Shown piece after piece: positions 43,235-55,651 of a DNA stretch of 64,000 nucleotides. Numbering within the stretch: position 1 is the first letter of the stretch; each line of letters starts with the position of its first letter. The translations under genes and the position numbers were made by a program. The stretch spans positions 105,454,102 through 105,518,101 of the forward strand of contig NC_081861.1 in assembly GCF_963259705.1 (NCBI RefSeq), read 5' to 3'. The notes below the pieces were generated by a model, which saw nothing but the letters and a program-made list of their open reading frames with translations, did no database searches and had not been told where the DNA came from. Source of the DNA: Myotis daubentonii (Eukaryota; Chordata; Mammalia; Chiroptera; Vespertilionidae).

Positions 43235-46200
43235 TTATATTCCATAAATGAGTGAGATCATGTGATATTTATCATTCTCTGACTGGCTTATTTCACTTAG
43301 CACAATGCTCTCCAGTTCCATCTATGCTGTTGCAAATGGTAAGAATTCCTTCTTTTTTACCACAGAATAGTATTCCATTGTATGGATGTACCACAGTTTT
43401 TTAATCCACTCATCTGCTGATGGGCACTTATGATGTTTCCAAATCTTAACTATGGTGAATTGTGCTGTATGAACATAAGGGTGCATATATCCTTTCTGAC
43501 TGGTGTTTCTGGTTTCTTGGGATATATTCTTAGAAGCGGGATTACAGGATCAAATGGGAGATCCATTTTTAGTTTTTTGAGGAAACTCCATACTGTTCTC
43601 CACAATGGCTGCACCAGTCTGCATTCCCACCAGCAGTGTAAAAGGGTTCCTTTTTCTCCACATCCTTGCCAGCACTTCTCCTTTGTTGATTTGTTGACGA
43701 TAGCCATTCTGACAGCTGTGAGATGATACCTCATTGTCATTTTGATTTGCATCTCTCGGATAATTAGTGACTTTGAGCATGTTTTCATATGTCTCTTGGC
43801 CTTCCTTATATCTTCTTTCAAAAAGTGTCTATTTAGGTCCGTTGCCCATTTTTTGATTGGATTGTTTACCTTCCTTTTGTTAAGTTGTATGACTTCCCTG
43901 TAAATGTTGGACATTAAACCCTTATTGGTGATAACATTTGCAAATATGTTCTCCTATGCAGTGGGCTTTCTTGTTTTGTTGATGGTTTCCTTTGCTGTGC
44001 AAAAGGTTTTTATTTTGATGTAGTCCCATTTGTTTATTTTCTCTTTAGTTTCCATTGCCCTAGGAGCAGTATCAGTGAAGAAATTGCTTCGGCATATGTC
44101 TGAGGTTTTGCTAACTGTGGATTCCTCTAGTATTTTTATGGTTTCCAGTCTTATGTTTAAGTCCTTTATCCATTATGAGTTTATTTTTGTGTATGGTGTA
44201 AGTTGGTGGTCTAGTTTCATTTTTTTGCATGTATCTCTCCAATTTTTCCAACACCATTTATTGAAGAGACTGTCTTGACTCCATTCTATATTCATACCTC
44301 CTTTGTCAAATATTAATTAGGCATAGTGGTTTGGGTCGATTTCTGGGTTCTCTATTCTATTCCATTGATCTATATGTCTATTCTTGTGCCAGTAACAGGC
44401 TGTTTTAAGAACAGTGACTTTGTAATACAGCTTGGTATCTGGTATTGAGATCCCACTTACTTTGTTCTTTCTCAGGATTGCTGCAGCTATTCGGGGGTCT
44501 TTTTTTATTCCAGATGAATTTTTGGAAAGTTCCTTCTAGGTCTGTGAAATATGCCGTTGGTATTTTAGTGGAGATTGCATTGAATCTATAGATTGCTTTG
44601 GGAAGTATGGACATTTTGATGATGTTGATTTTACCAATCCATGAACATAGTATGTTCTTCCATCTGTTTATGTCTTCCTCTATCTCTTTTTTCAGTATCC
44701 TGTAGTTTTTCCCATATAGGTCTTTTACCGCCTTAGTTAAGTTTATTTCTAGGTATCTTAATTATTTTGGTGCGATGGTAAATGGGATTGCTTTTTTAGT
44801 CTCTCTTTCTATAAGTTCACTATTGGTGTAAAGAAATGCCATAGATATCTTGGCATTAATTTTGTATCCTGCTACATTTCCAAATTCATTTATTAAGTCT
44901 AATAGTTTTTTGATGGATTCTTTAGGGTTTTCTTTGTACAGTATCATGTTATCTGTGAATAAGGACAGTTTTACTTCTTTTCCAATTTGGCTACCTTTTA
45001 TTTCTTCTTATTGTCTGATCACAATGGCTAGTACTTCTAGTACTATGTCAAACAGGAGTGGTGAGAGTGGGCATCCCTGTCTTGTTCCTGTTCTTAGGGG
45101 AAATGGTTTTAGTTTTTGTCCATTGAGTATGATGTTAGCTGTGGGTTGGTCTTATATGGCTTTTATTATGTTGAGGTATGATTCTTCTATACCCACCTTG
45201 CTAAGAGTTTTTATCAAGAAAGGGTGTTGGCTTTTGTCAAATGCTTTTTCTGCATCAATTGATATGATTATGTGATTTTTATCTTTTAGTTTGTTTATGT
45301 GATGTATCACATTTATTGATTTGCGGATATTGTACCATCCTTGCATTCCCAGCATAAATCCTACTTGGTCATGGTGTATGACCTTTCTGATGTACTGCTG
45401 GATCTGATTTGCTAGAATTTTGTTGAGGATTATGGCATCTATGTTCATGAGGGATATTGGCCAATAAATCTCTTTCATTGTGTTATCTTTATCTGGTTTT
45501 GGTATTAGGGTGATGCTGGCTTCATAGAATGAGCTTGGAAGTGTTCCTTCCTCTTGGATTTTTTGTAGTAGTCTGAGGAGGATAGGTTTTAGTTCTTCCT
45601 TGAATGTTTGGTATAACTCCCCTGTGAAGCCATCTCGCCCCAGTCTGTTGTTTGCTGGGAGCTTTTTAATGACTGCTTCAATTTCCTCCATAGTTATCGG
45701 CCTATTGAGATTTTTAGAGTCTTCCTGATTAAGTTTGGAAGGTTCTATTTTTTGTAGGAATATGTCCATTTTCTCCAGGTTGTCTAGTTTGTTGGAGTAG
45801 AGTTATTCATAGTATTTTTTTAACAATCCTGTTTATTTTTGTGGGGTCTGTTGTTATTTTCCTCTATCATTTCTTATTTTGTTTATTTGGGTCCTCTCTT
45901 GTTGCTTCTTATTGAGCCTGGGTGAAGGTTCATCAATCTTGTTTATCCTTTCAAAGAACCGCCTTTTGGTTTCATTGATCTTTTTTATTGTTTTTTTTTT
46001 GTGTGTGTGTGTCTCTATGTCATTTATTTCTCCTCTGATCTTTACTATCTCCTTCCTTCTGCTCACTCTGTGCTTTTCTTGTTGCTCTCTTTCTAATTCT
46101 TTGAGTTGTAGAGTTAGATGATTTACTACCATTTTTTCTTATTTTTTGAGGTAGACCTGTGGAGCTATAAACTTCCCTCTCAGGACTGCTTTCATTGTGT

Positions 46201-47284
46201 CCCATAGATTTTGGATTGTTGTGTTTTTATTGTCAATAGTTTCCAGGATGTTTTTAATTTCTTGTTTGATCGCATTGATAACCCAATCATTATTTAATAG
46301 CATGCTATTCAGCTTCCAAGTGTTTGAGTTTTTTGGATTGTTTTTATTGTAGTTTTTTCTAATATTATGCCATTGTGGTCTGAGAAGATGCTTGGTATGA
46401 TTTCAATCTTATTGAATTTGGGGAGACTTTGCTTGTGACCCAATATGTGGTCTATTTTTGAAAATGTCTTTCGTGCACTTGAGAAGGACGCATATTCCGT
46501 GGCTTTTCGGTGAAATGTTCTGAAGATGTCAATTATGTCTATTTGATCTAGTGAGTCATTTAAGATTCCTATTTCTTTGCTGATTTTTTGTCTAGAGCAG
46601 TGTTTGGCAAACTCATTACTTAACAGAGCCAAATATCAACAGTACAACAATTGAAATTTCTTCTGAGAGCCAAATTTTTTTAAACTTAAACTATATAGGT
46701 AGATACATTGTTATTAACTTAATTAGAGTACTCCTAAGGCTTAGGAAGAGCCACACTCAAGGGGCCAAAGAGCTGCATGTGGCTCGCGAGCCACAGTTTG
46801 CTGACCATGGGTCTAGAGGATTTACCCATTGATGTCAGTGGTGTATTAAAGTCCCCTACTATGATTATGTTATTGTCAATCTCCCCCTCAATATCTTCCC
46901 AAAGTTATTTTTTATGTATTTGGGTGCTCCTGCATTGGATGCATATATGTTTATCAGGGTTATATCCTCTTGTTGTATCGATCCCTTTAGTATTATGAAG
47001 TGGCCTTCCTTATCTCTTGTTATGGCCTTCACTTTGAGGTCTATTTGTCAGATATAAGTATTGCTACCCCAGCTTTTTTTTCATTTCCATTTGCCTGTAA
47101 GATATTTTTCTAACCCTTCACTTTCAGTCTGTGTGAGTCCCTTGTTCTGAGGTGGGTCTCTTGCAGACAGCATAAATATGGGTCATGTTTTTTATATCCA
47201 TTCAACCCCTCGATGTCTTTTGATTGGAGCATTTAGTCCATTTACGTTTAAAATTATTATTGAAAGGTACTTGTTTATAGTCAT
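43235..47284 (-). pseudogene. L1 ORF2 pseudogene (endonuclease-RT-Cys)
   Basis: About 1276 codons once the 221-bp hAT-plus-TSD is discounted, the normal ORF2 length. The start is at 47284 (MTINKYLS... then LNVNGLN). Open pieces include the RT block at 45769-45152 ([35 protein letters not shown]) and the C-terminus at 43914-43450 ([20 protein letters not shown], the Cys/His motif). The RT catalytic motif FADD reads FTDN (near 44950), so the second aspartate is lost. Multiple stops and frameshifts. Dead. Confidence 0.85.
46598..46810. mobile_element. Nonautonomous hAT (MITE-like)
   Basis: 213 bases inserted in ORF2 with a perfect 8-bp TSD GTCTAGAG (46590-46597, 46811-46818). Ends CAGTGTTTGGCAAACTC and, inverted, CCATGGTCAGCAAACTG. 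Inner text includes GGCTCGCGAGCCAC and AGAGCCACACTCAAGGGG. It resembles vespertilionid nhAT families. No coding. Confidence 0.85.
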
Positions 47285-47329
47285 TTTTTATTTTTGCCTG
47301 TGTTCCTTCTTACCTTTTTATTTCTTCTC

Positions 47330-48346
47330 TTACAGCATTACTTTTAGCATTTCTTGCATTGCTGGCTTGGTAGTGATAAACTCCCTTAATCTTTTTTGTC
47401 TGTGAAGCTCCTGATTTCTCCTTCAATTTTGATTGATAGTCTTGCTGGAGAGAGTATTCTTAGACTGAGTCCTTTGCTTTGCAACACTTTGTATACCTCC
47501 TTCCATTCCCTTCTAGCTTGATGTGTTTCTGTTGAGAAATCATTTGATAATCTGATGGGGGTTCCTTTGTAGGTAACTCCCTCTCTCTCTTGCAGTCTTT
47601 AAGATTCTCTCTTTGTCGTGAAGATTTGCCATTGTAATTATGACATGTCTTGGTGTGGGTCTTTTGGGATTCATCTTGCTTGGGACTCTGTACTTATATA
47701 ACTTTTTTCTTCCCCATATCAGGGAAGTTTTCTGTCATTATTTCTTCAAATAGATTTTCTAATCCTTGCTGCTCTTCCTGTCCTTTTGGCAGCCCTATTG
47801 TACATATGTTACTTCATTTTATGTTGTCCCAAAGTCCCCTTACCAGTGGTTCTCAACTTTTCTAATGCCACGACCCTTTAATACAGTTCCTCATGTTGTG
47901 GTGACCCCCAACCATAAAATTATTTTCGTTGCTACTTCATAACTGTAATTTTGCTACTGTTATGAATCGTAATATAAATATCTGATATGCTATATGTGTT
48001 TTCCAATGGTTGCGACCCACAGGTTGAGAACCACTGCCTTAGGCTCTCCTCCTGCTTTTTAATTTTTTTCTCCAGTTGCTGTTCAGATTGAGCTTGCTTC
48101 TCTACTTTATCTTCTAACTCACTAATTCGGTCCTCTGATTTTTTAGTCTACTATTGAAACCTTCCCTGGTGTTTTTGATTGTAGCTATATCACTTTTGAT
48201 TTCTTCCTGATTCTTGCATAGGTTGTTGATTTTCTCATTCATCCAGTGTATGAATTGTACAACCATTACTCTGCTTTAATTTCACTAATTTCCTTTCTTG
48301 GCAACTCCTCATTTTCTTTCCTCTGGGGATTGTGTTGTCTCCCCAT
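47330..48346 (-). pseudogene. L1 ORF1 pseudogene, interrupted by SPIN
   Basis: Starts MGRQHNPQRK at 48346 and ends near 47330 with a FITTKPAMQEML-like C-terminus. Stops and frameshifts are present, with a 193-bp SPIN inside at 47844-48036. Confidence 0.75.
47844..48036 (-). mobile_element. SPIN-type hAT, internally deleted
   Basis: Both termini are present (CAGTGGTTCTCAAC and GGTTGAGAACCACTG), in reverse orientation relative to 41165. About 110 bases are missing next to one end (TTTTCCAATGG joined to TTGCGACCCAC). Target bases CCTTA occur on both sides. Confidence 0.85.
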
Positions 48347-49506
48347 TCTGACTATCACCAGAAGGTTCAAACGTCGAGTTGCTTGGGCCTGAGCCTTGAG
48401 CAGTGGGAGCTTCGCACTACCCAAGTGTCACCGAAGAGCTCCAACACCAAGACATGTGGCTGCTGTGGGTTGGTGGGAACCAGGCTCGCCCAGGGTCAGC
48501 GTTACCAGCACTCAGTGTGGCCTTGTGTGCGTACCTAGAATCAGGGACCCTGCCTGCACCACACTGAAACAGAGACCCTGCTGGCATATGCTGAAAATCA
48601 GAGTCTCCTAGTGTGTGCCAGGAGTCAGAGTTCCCCTGTGCCTGCACCAAGAATAGAGTATCAGAATCTCTGTTGCTTCATGCGGCCTCGCACTGTGAAT
48701 CAGGGTCCCTGTGTGCACTTGCACCAAGAATTGGAGTCACTGGCTCTTGGTGTGAATGCACTGGAAGTCAGGGATCCCAGGTGCACATGATAAGAAACAG
48801 AGTCAAGTCACTGGTGCTCTTTGCTGCCTCCCGCCCAGAGAATTGGGGTCCCAGTCAGCTTGGGAGACTGGGTTGCACAGTAGCACTGTGTCGGCAGGAG
48901 GTCCACTCCTGCGCTGCAGAAAATAAACTTCCGTGTGTGCTTGCCCAGAATCGAAGTCAGGTGGCACTGCTGTGTGGGCTTTGGGTTTGGTCACCCAATT
49001 GTGTTGCGGGGAACAGATTCCCATTCCTCTAGCGGTACTGCGGACCATGTGAAGGGCCCCTCTATCAGTTACTATGGTGCTGCCCATGAGCCTGCGGGGT
49101 CGGGGATAGGCTCTGTGACTCACAGAAATCTGTGGCCAGGATGTCTGGATTCTTGGTGTCTGTGGGTCTGCAGCTGTGGTTGTAGGTCTCTGTCCCCAGT
49201 GGCTGCTGGGCCCTGGTTTGCATCTGAGTCCAGACTAGGTGGTGCTGAGGCCAGGATCCTCGTCTCAAGCAGCTATGTTTCTCAAGATAGTGTGGTCTCT
49301 GTGCCTGCGCTGGCCACCCCAGAGTGTCTGTGATGGGAGCGGGGCTCCACAGTCTAAGACTGCCCAGTTTGGCAGCCCCTTGGAAGACCTGCAGAATCTA
49401 ACTGTCCCTAGCTCATACACACACACACCACACAGGTCCACACACTCCTCTATCACTCCTTCACACTCTCTCCCTCCTTACCTTCCTGCCAGTCGCCATC
49501 TTCCCC

Positions 49507-51390
49507 AAATGGATCTTCTTTATCTGCTTTATTGATCTTTTATTATTCTAGTCTCTGTTGGTTTATTCATATATTAATTTTATCTTCCCTACTCCTACTG
49601 AATTTGCTTTTCTCTTTCTTTTTCTTCAATACTCATTTTTTTTACTCTCTTCTCTTGTACTTTACCTCTAAAATTTTAAAAAAATTTGTTGCACTTCCTA
49701 AATTTAGGCCTATCTGCCCTTTCTCTATTCTCCTTTTCAAAAAAAAAATTTAATTTTTTTTCTCCTTGTCTTCCCATTTCTTCACTCCCTCCTCTATTCT
49801 AAACCATGGTCCATCCCCTATTAATCAAATTCCATAAACTTATTGTCCCTACTTAAGGTTTGCTTCTACAGATTCTGCCCCAATCCTTTTTTTTCTGGGT
49901 GTTTTTTGTCTGTGCTTTTTGGTTTATATGTTTGATTTGTTGTATTTTCTCCCCATAATCTTTCTTGTTTCTTCTTTATTTTTTTCTCTTCTTGTTCTCT
50001 TTTATTTTGCCTAATTCTGTTTTCTCTGGTGGTCAGTTTTATTGGAGTTATAGGTGCCATGTGTACATTTATGTTCTGTTCATCCTGTGTCATGTCTTGT
50101 CGTGTTGTATTTTGTGCTGTTCAGTCAACGCCTCCATAAAAGTTGGCACAACATGGTAGGGAGCGAGCTACATAATCAGACAACCTGAGAGGAAACTCCA
50201 TCCATGGATGGGACAATAACATCCATACCCAACTACATCAGGAAAACCCAAATACTCAAGTAGGGGACCTGCTTAGAACATCCAGCCAAAAGACTGCAAC
50301 ACTGGGTACCAAGAAACATCTACATAAAAACAATTCTTAAAACCTGGGTGATCTAGTACATAGAAACAATTATAAAGGGAAGCAAAAATGGGTAGGCAAA
50401 GAAACAAACTGAAATGTAAGAGGAGGAATCAAAAGAAAAGTGTCTAAGTGAAATAGAGGCAAGTACTTTGTCAGAGAAAGAATTTAAAGTAATGGTTATA
50501 AGGATGCTCAAATGTTTGGATGAGAAATCACTAACATGTGTAAGAATCAAGAGGAAACATAGCTACAATTAAAAGCAAAAATGGAAGGTTTCAAGAGTAG
50601 ACAATAAAAAGCTGAGGACTGAATCAGCGAGTTAGAAGACAAAGTAAGAAAAAAACACTCAAGAAGAGCAGCAACTGGAAAAATAAAATAAAAAGCAGGA
50701 AGAGAGTCTAAAGGAGCTCTGGGACAACACAAAATGAAACAACATCAGCATAATATGTGTGCTAGAAGTAGAGGAAGCTGAACAAAGAACAAAAAACCTG
50801 TTTGAAGAAATAATGACAGAAAACTTCACTGACTTTGGGAAGAAAAAAGTAACACAAGTCCAAGAAGCACAGAGTCCTAAACAAGATGAACCCCAAAAGA
50901 CTGACACCAAGACACATCATAATTAAATTGGAAAATGTCAATGCTAAAGTAAGAATCTTAAAGGCTGCCAGAGAGGCACAGAAAGTATAAGGGATCTACC
51001 AATACACTAACAATTGATTTCTCAACAGAAATACATCATGCCAAAGGGAATGGAATGAAATATACAAAGTGATGCAAATGAGGTAAGAAAATAGAGTGGA
51101 AACATGGCAGTCCCTTCAATAAATGGTGTTGGGACAATTTGACATATACATGCAAAAATATGAAACTAGACCACCAACTTACACCTTACACAAAAATATA
51201 CTCAAAATTGATAAAAGTCTTAAATGTAAGATGGGAAACCATATGAATCTTAGATTAATCCAAAGGCAGCAAAAAATCAGACATATCTCATAGTAATATG
51301 TTTACTGATACATCTCCTAGGACAATGGAAATTAAGAAGAAAATAAATAACTGGGACTACATCAAAATAGAAGCTTCTGCACAGAAAATT
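49507..51390 (+). mobile_element. Middle L1: rest of 5' UTR, ORF1, start of ORF2 3' part
   Basis: 5' UTR to about 50380, decayed ORF1 from 50388 (MGRQRNKLK...) to about 51085, then a jump straight to the ORF2 C-terminal region (AAATGGTGTTGGGACAATT). Endonuclease and RT are absent. Confidence 0.7.
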
Positions 51391-51609
51391 TTTTTAATTT
51401 AAAATATTTTTAATTGATTTTTTACAGAGAGGAAGGGAGAGAGATAGAGAGTTAGAAACATCGATGAGAGAGAAATATCGATCAGCTGCCTCCTGCACAT
51501 CCCCCACTGGGGAAGTGCCCACTACCCAGGTACATGCCCTTGACCAGAATCAAACCTGGGACCTTTCAGTCCACAGGCTGATGCTCTATCCACTCAGCCA
51601 AACCGGTTT
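51391..51609 (-). mobile_element. Ves SINE
   Basis: Complete reverse Ves (T-rich tail at left, GGTTTGGCT head at right). The flanks share a worn A-rich TSD. Confidence 0.9.
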
Positions 51610-52645
51610 CAGTGGAAAAATTAACACCAACAAAACAACAAAAGAGCCCACTGCATCGGAGAACATATTTGCCAATGTTTCATCTAGTAAGGGTTTAATC
51701 TCCAAAATTTATAGGGAACTCATACAACTTAACAAAATAAAGATAAACAATCCAATCAAAAAATGGGCAAAGGACCTAAATAGACACTTTTTGAAAGTGT
51801 ACATAGAGAAGGCCAAGAGACATATGAAAAAATGCTCAGTCAATAATGATTTGAGAGATGAAAATCAAAACCACAATGAGATACTACCTCACACCTGTCA
51901 GAATGACTATCATCAACAAATCAACAAACAACAAGTTCTGGTGAGGGTGTGGATAAATCAGAACCCTTGTACACTGCTGATGAGAATGCAGACTGGTGCA
52001 CCTTCTGTGGAAAAGAGTATGGATTTTCCTCAAAAAGATATGAAACTCCCATTTGACCCAGTAATCCCACTTCTAGGAAATCCCATGAAACCAGAGACAC
52101 AAATTAGAAAGAATGTATACACCCCTATGTTCATAGCAGCCCAATTTACAATAGCTAAGATTTTGAAACAGCCTAAGTGCCCATCAGCAGATGAGTGGAT
52201 TAAAAAATGGTAGTTCATCTACACAATGGAATACTACACTGCTGTAAAAAATGAAAGAACTCTTACCATTTTCAACAGCATGGATGGACCCGGGGAGCAT
52301 TATGCTAAGTGAAATAAGCAAGTTGGAGAACGTTAAGTATCACATGATCTCACCCATTTGTGGAATATAATGAACAACAGAAACTGATGAACAAAAATAG
52401 ATCCAGAGACATAGTAACATCAAACAGACCATCAAATCTCAGAGGGAAAGCAGAAGAGGGTGGGTGGTGGTGGGGAATAAGAGATCAGCCAAAGTACTTG
52501 TATGCATGCATGTAAGCATAACCAATAGACACAGACAATAGGGGGGTGAAGGTCTGTGTTGGGGGACAAGGGCAAGCTGGGAGAAGTCAATGGGGAAAAA
52601 AAAGAGACATAGGTTATACTTTCAGAAATAAAGAATTAAAAAAAA
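51610..52645 (+). mobile_element. Middle L1: ORF2 C-terminus and 3' UTR
   Basis: Open for 249 codons from inside the SINE, with ORF2 text ([33 protein letters not shown]). 3' UTR and A-rich tail end near 52645. The flanks ACTTCTAG (left, 41155) and CCTTCTATAG (right, 52652) suggest the TSD of the middle L1. Confidence 0.75.
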
Positions 52646-52985
52646 TGGTTTCCTTCTATAGACACCCAGCATGAAGGGTCAATGATTTTGCCACTGAGCC
52701 CTTTAATACACTTTGACACTACACCTGAACAGCAGTTTGCACACCATGGTCAAGGTTTAGTCACATAATCAGCCAGCATGAGCATTGATTCCATCTCTGA
52801 ATGTGCCAACAGCAATTGAGACCCAATTACAACAGGAAGGCCCAAAAAACCAACACAAGAGACATTCCTAAAACACCCTGCTTAGGAGATCATGAAGACT
52901 GCTACACTCCATCCCATAGGACACATACTATAGAAGGCCATCCACCCAAGCCTTGGAGTCATAGAAGTTCTATCTTATCTATAGA
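52646..52985 (+). mobile_element. Outer L1: 5' UTR, part 2
   Basis: Continues the outer L1 up to the tandem Helitrons (AGGACACATACTATAGAAGG is typical pre-ORF1 text). Confidence 0.6.
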
Positions 52986-53770
52986 CTAGAGGCCCGGTGC
53001 ACAAAAATTTGTGCACTCGGTGGGGAAGGGAGGGTCCTTCAGCCCGGCCTGTGCCCTCTCGAAGTCTGGGACCCCTCGGGAGATAACGCCCTGCTGGCTT
53101 AGGCCTGCTCCTGGGTGGCAGAGGGCAGGCCCAATCCCTAGGTGCAGCCACTGGTCGGGCTCAGAGCAGGGCCGATTGGGGAGTTGGGGCACCACCCCTG
53201 TCATGCACAGAGCAGGGCGGATTGGGAGGTTGCGATGCCAACCTCAGTCACACTCAGGGTAGGGCCGATTGGGGGGTTGGGGCACCGCCCCCTGTCACAC
53301 TCAAGGCAGAGTCGATAGGGAGGTTGTGGCGCCACCCCCTGTCACGCACAGAGCAGGGCCCATCAGGGGTTGGGGAGCTCCCCCCTGTCACTCACAGAGT
53401 AGGGGCGATAGGGGAGTTGGGGCGCCGCCACTGTCACACTCAGGGCAGGGCTGATGGGGAGGTTATGGCTCTACCCCATCACAAACAGAGCAGGGCCCAT
53501 GGGGGGGGGGTGTTGGGGCACTGCCCTCTATCACCCACAGAGCAGGACTGATCAGGGGGTTGGGGCGCCGCCACTCTCACACTCAGGGAAGGGCCGATGA
53601 GGAGGTTATGGCTCTACCCCATCACACACAGAGCAGGGCCTGGGGGGGGGGGGGTTGGGGCGCTGCCCCTGTCACACACAGAGCCACAGGGCGATCAGGG
53701 GGTTTGGACGCTGCCCCCTGTCACGCTGATCCCGGTGCCGGGAGGCATATTACCCTTTTACTATATAGGA
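52986..53770 (-). mobile_element. Helitron type B of tandem composite, copy 3, complete
   Basis: Left end CTAGAGGCCCGGTGCACA (reverse 3' hairpin and CTAG after A). The right end TACTATATAGGA is the 5' TC end and touches the type A element. The interior is the same CTGCTCTGTG array as at 24210 and 32780, with G-runs at 53498 and 53643. Confidence 0.9.
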
Positions 53771-54399
53771 TAGAGGCCTGGTGCATGGGTGGGGCTGGCT
53801 GGTTTGCCCTGAAGGGTGTCCTGGATCAGAATGGGGGTCCCCACTGTGGTGCCTGACTAGCCTGGGTGAGGGGATGATGGCTGTTTGCAGCTGGTCACAC
53901 ACCCTTAAGGGTGGGGGTCCCCACTGGAGTGCCTGGCCAGCCTGGGTGAGGGGCTGAGGGCTGTTTTCAGGCTGGCGGGTGACTTAAGCTCCCAACTGCT
54001 CCTTTTTTTCTTTTTTATTCTGAGCCAGCTTTAACTCTGGCTCCAGCTCTGAGGCCTCTGCTGCTGAAAGCAAGTATCTGGTTTGTTTGTGTTCTATAAT
54101 CAAAACAATGTATAACTCCAGCTCTGAGATCCCGGCCCACTGAAAGCAGGTTTTTGGGTTTTTTTTTAGCTTCTATATTTGTTACAATGTTTCAAACTGA
54201 AAGCTCAGAGGCCGGCAAGGCAGGCGGGAATCATTGGAGTCCTCCGTCACTGAAGCAAGCAAGTGTCATGTTTGCTTCCAGCTGCCTGGCTGCAGGCTGC
54301 CATCTTGGCTGGCAGTTAATTTGCATATCTCCCTGATTAGCCAATTGGAAGGGTAGCGGTCATATGCTAATTACCATGTTTCTCTTGTAATTGATAGGA
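53771..54399 (-). mobile_element. Helitron type A of tandem composite, copy 3, complete
   Basis: 3' end (TAGAGGCCTGGTGCA on plus) abuts type B. The 5' TC end is at 54399, followed by T. The body is collinear with 32063-32779, including the YY1-like GCCATCTTGGC near 54300 and the octamer. Confidence 0.9.
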
Positions 54400-54497
54400 T
54401 TAAAAACATAAATAGCCAAAATGATGAGACAAAGAAATATGCCCAGTGAAAGAACAGTAGGAATCTCCAGATAAAGAGCTAAATGAAATGGAGGCAA
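54400..54497 (+). mobile_element. Outer L1: ORF1 start
   Basis: ATG at 54421 gives MMRQRNMPSERTVGIS, then stops. It is split by a SINE. Confidence 0.7.
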
Positions 54498-54712
54498 GCC
54501 CAGCAGGTGTATCTCAGTGACTGAGCATCAACCCATGAACCAAGAGGTCACCAGTTAGATTCAGGTCAGGGCTCATGCCCAGGTTGTGGGCTCAATCCCC
54601 AGTAGAAGTCATGCAGAAGGCAGCCGATTGTTGATTCTCTCTCACTGATGTTTCTATCTCTATAACCCTTTCCTTCCTCTCTCTAAAATCAATAAAATAT
54701 ATATATTTTTTA
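54498..54712 (+). mobile_element. tRNA-derived SINE, Ves-related but divergent head
   Basis: The head reads CAGCAGGTGTATCTCAGTGA and GAACCAAGAGGTCACCAG, unlike the standard Ves head, with a Ves-like tail. TSD AAATGGAGGCAA / AAATGGAGGCCAA. An older or different subfamily. Confidence 0.8.
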
Positions 54713-54998
54713 AAATGGAGGCCAACAATTTATTAGAAAGAGAGTTCAAAATACTAGTTATAAGGATGCTCAAAGAACTTAGTGAGAACAACAACAACAT
54801 GGAAAAATACATAGAAACCAATGGAAATAATCATTTGGAAATGAAAAATGCCAAATTTGAAATACAGAATACACTGGAAGGAATAGAAAGTAGGCTGGAT
54901 GATGCAGGGGACAAAATCAATGAACTGTAAGACAATTTTTAAAAGTCATTCAGAGAAACAAAAATAAAAAAAAAAATAATTAAAAGCCAAGATAGCTG
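54713..54998 (+). mobile_element. Outer L1: ORF1 middle
   Basis: A 71-codon open stretch with coiled-coil character (KELSENNNNMEKYIETNGNN), then decay. Split by SPIN. Confidence 0.7.
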
Positions 54999-55190
54999 CA
55001 GCGGTTCTCAACCTGTGGGTTGTAAACAATGAAAATACATCCTGCATATAAGATATTTACATTACGATTCATAATAGTAGCAAAATTACAGTTATGAGGT
55101 AGCAACGAAAATAATTTTATGGTTGTGGGTCATCACAACATGAGGAACTGTATTAAAGGTTTGCGGCATTAGGAAGGTTGAGAACCACTG
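54999..55190 (+). mobile_element. SPIN-type hAT, internally deleted
   Basis: CAGCGGTTCTCAACCTGTGG to GGTTGAGAACCACTG. The block after the 5' end is deleted (GTGGGTTGTAAACAATG). The 8-bp TSD is no longer recognisable. Confidence 0.85.
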
Positions 55191-55403
55191 GTAAGGGATC
55201 TTTGGGACAACATCAAGTATAATATCATCTGCATCATAAACACAGCAGAAGGAGAAGAAAATGAGCAAGGCATAGAGAAGCTGCTTGAAGAAGTTATGAC
55301 AGCAAAATTTCCTAGCCTGGTGAAAGAAAATATCACACAAGTTCAGAAGCAGAGTCCCAACCAAGAACACCACAGAGACCCGCACTAAGACACATCATAT
55401 TTA
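55191..55403 (+). mobile_element. Outer L1: ORF1 RRM region
   Basis: Text of the ORF1 RRM (CTTTGGGACAACATCAAGTA, GAAGTTATGACAGCAAAATT) with stops. It runs into the TSD of the next SINE. Confidence 0.7.
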
Positions 55404-55621
55404 TTTATTTATTTTTTTAAAATATATTTTATTGATTTTTTACAGAGAGGAAGGGAGAGTTAGAAACATTGATGAGAGAGAAACATCGATCAGCTGCCTC
55501 CTGCACACTCCCCACTGGGGATGTGCCGGCAACCAAGGTACATGCCCTTGACCAGAATCAAACCCGGGACCCTTGAACCCGCAGGCTGACGCTCCATCCA
55601 CTGAGCCAAACCGGTTAGGGC
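55404..55621 (-). mobile_element. Ves SINE with perfect TSD
   Basis: Complete reverse Ves. 17-bp TSD AAGACACATCATATTTA at 55387-55403 and 55622-55638. Confidence 0.95.
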
Positions 55622-55651
55622 AAGACACATCATATTTAAATGACAAATGTG

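Larger units (their letters stand above)
42910..49506 (-). mobile_element. Youngest L1, full-length, with probable 3' transduction
   Basis: Perfect 15-bp TSD AAATGGATCTTCTTT at 42895-42909 and 49507-49521. On the minus strand: a 5' UTR (49506-48347, starting GGGGAAGATGGCGACTGG), a decayed ORF1 (48346-47330), a decayed ORF2 (47284-43235), a 3' UTR and A/T-rich tail (to about 42960), then about 40 non-L1 bases and a second A-rich tail next to the TSD. It contains a nonautonomous hAT at 46598 and a SPIN at 47844. Minus these inserts, the ORF lengths fit a standard L1. Confidence 0.85.

Noticed and set aside
45152..45769. A 205-codon RT frame as a functional reverse transcriptase.
   Set aside because: It is part of a broken L1 ORF2; the catalytic FADD downstream is changed to FTDN and the frame is shifted.
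51464..52213. A 249-codon open frame as a host gene.
   Set aside because: It begins in a Ves SINE and continues as L1 ORF2 C-terminal text.
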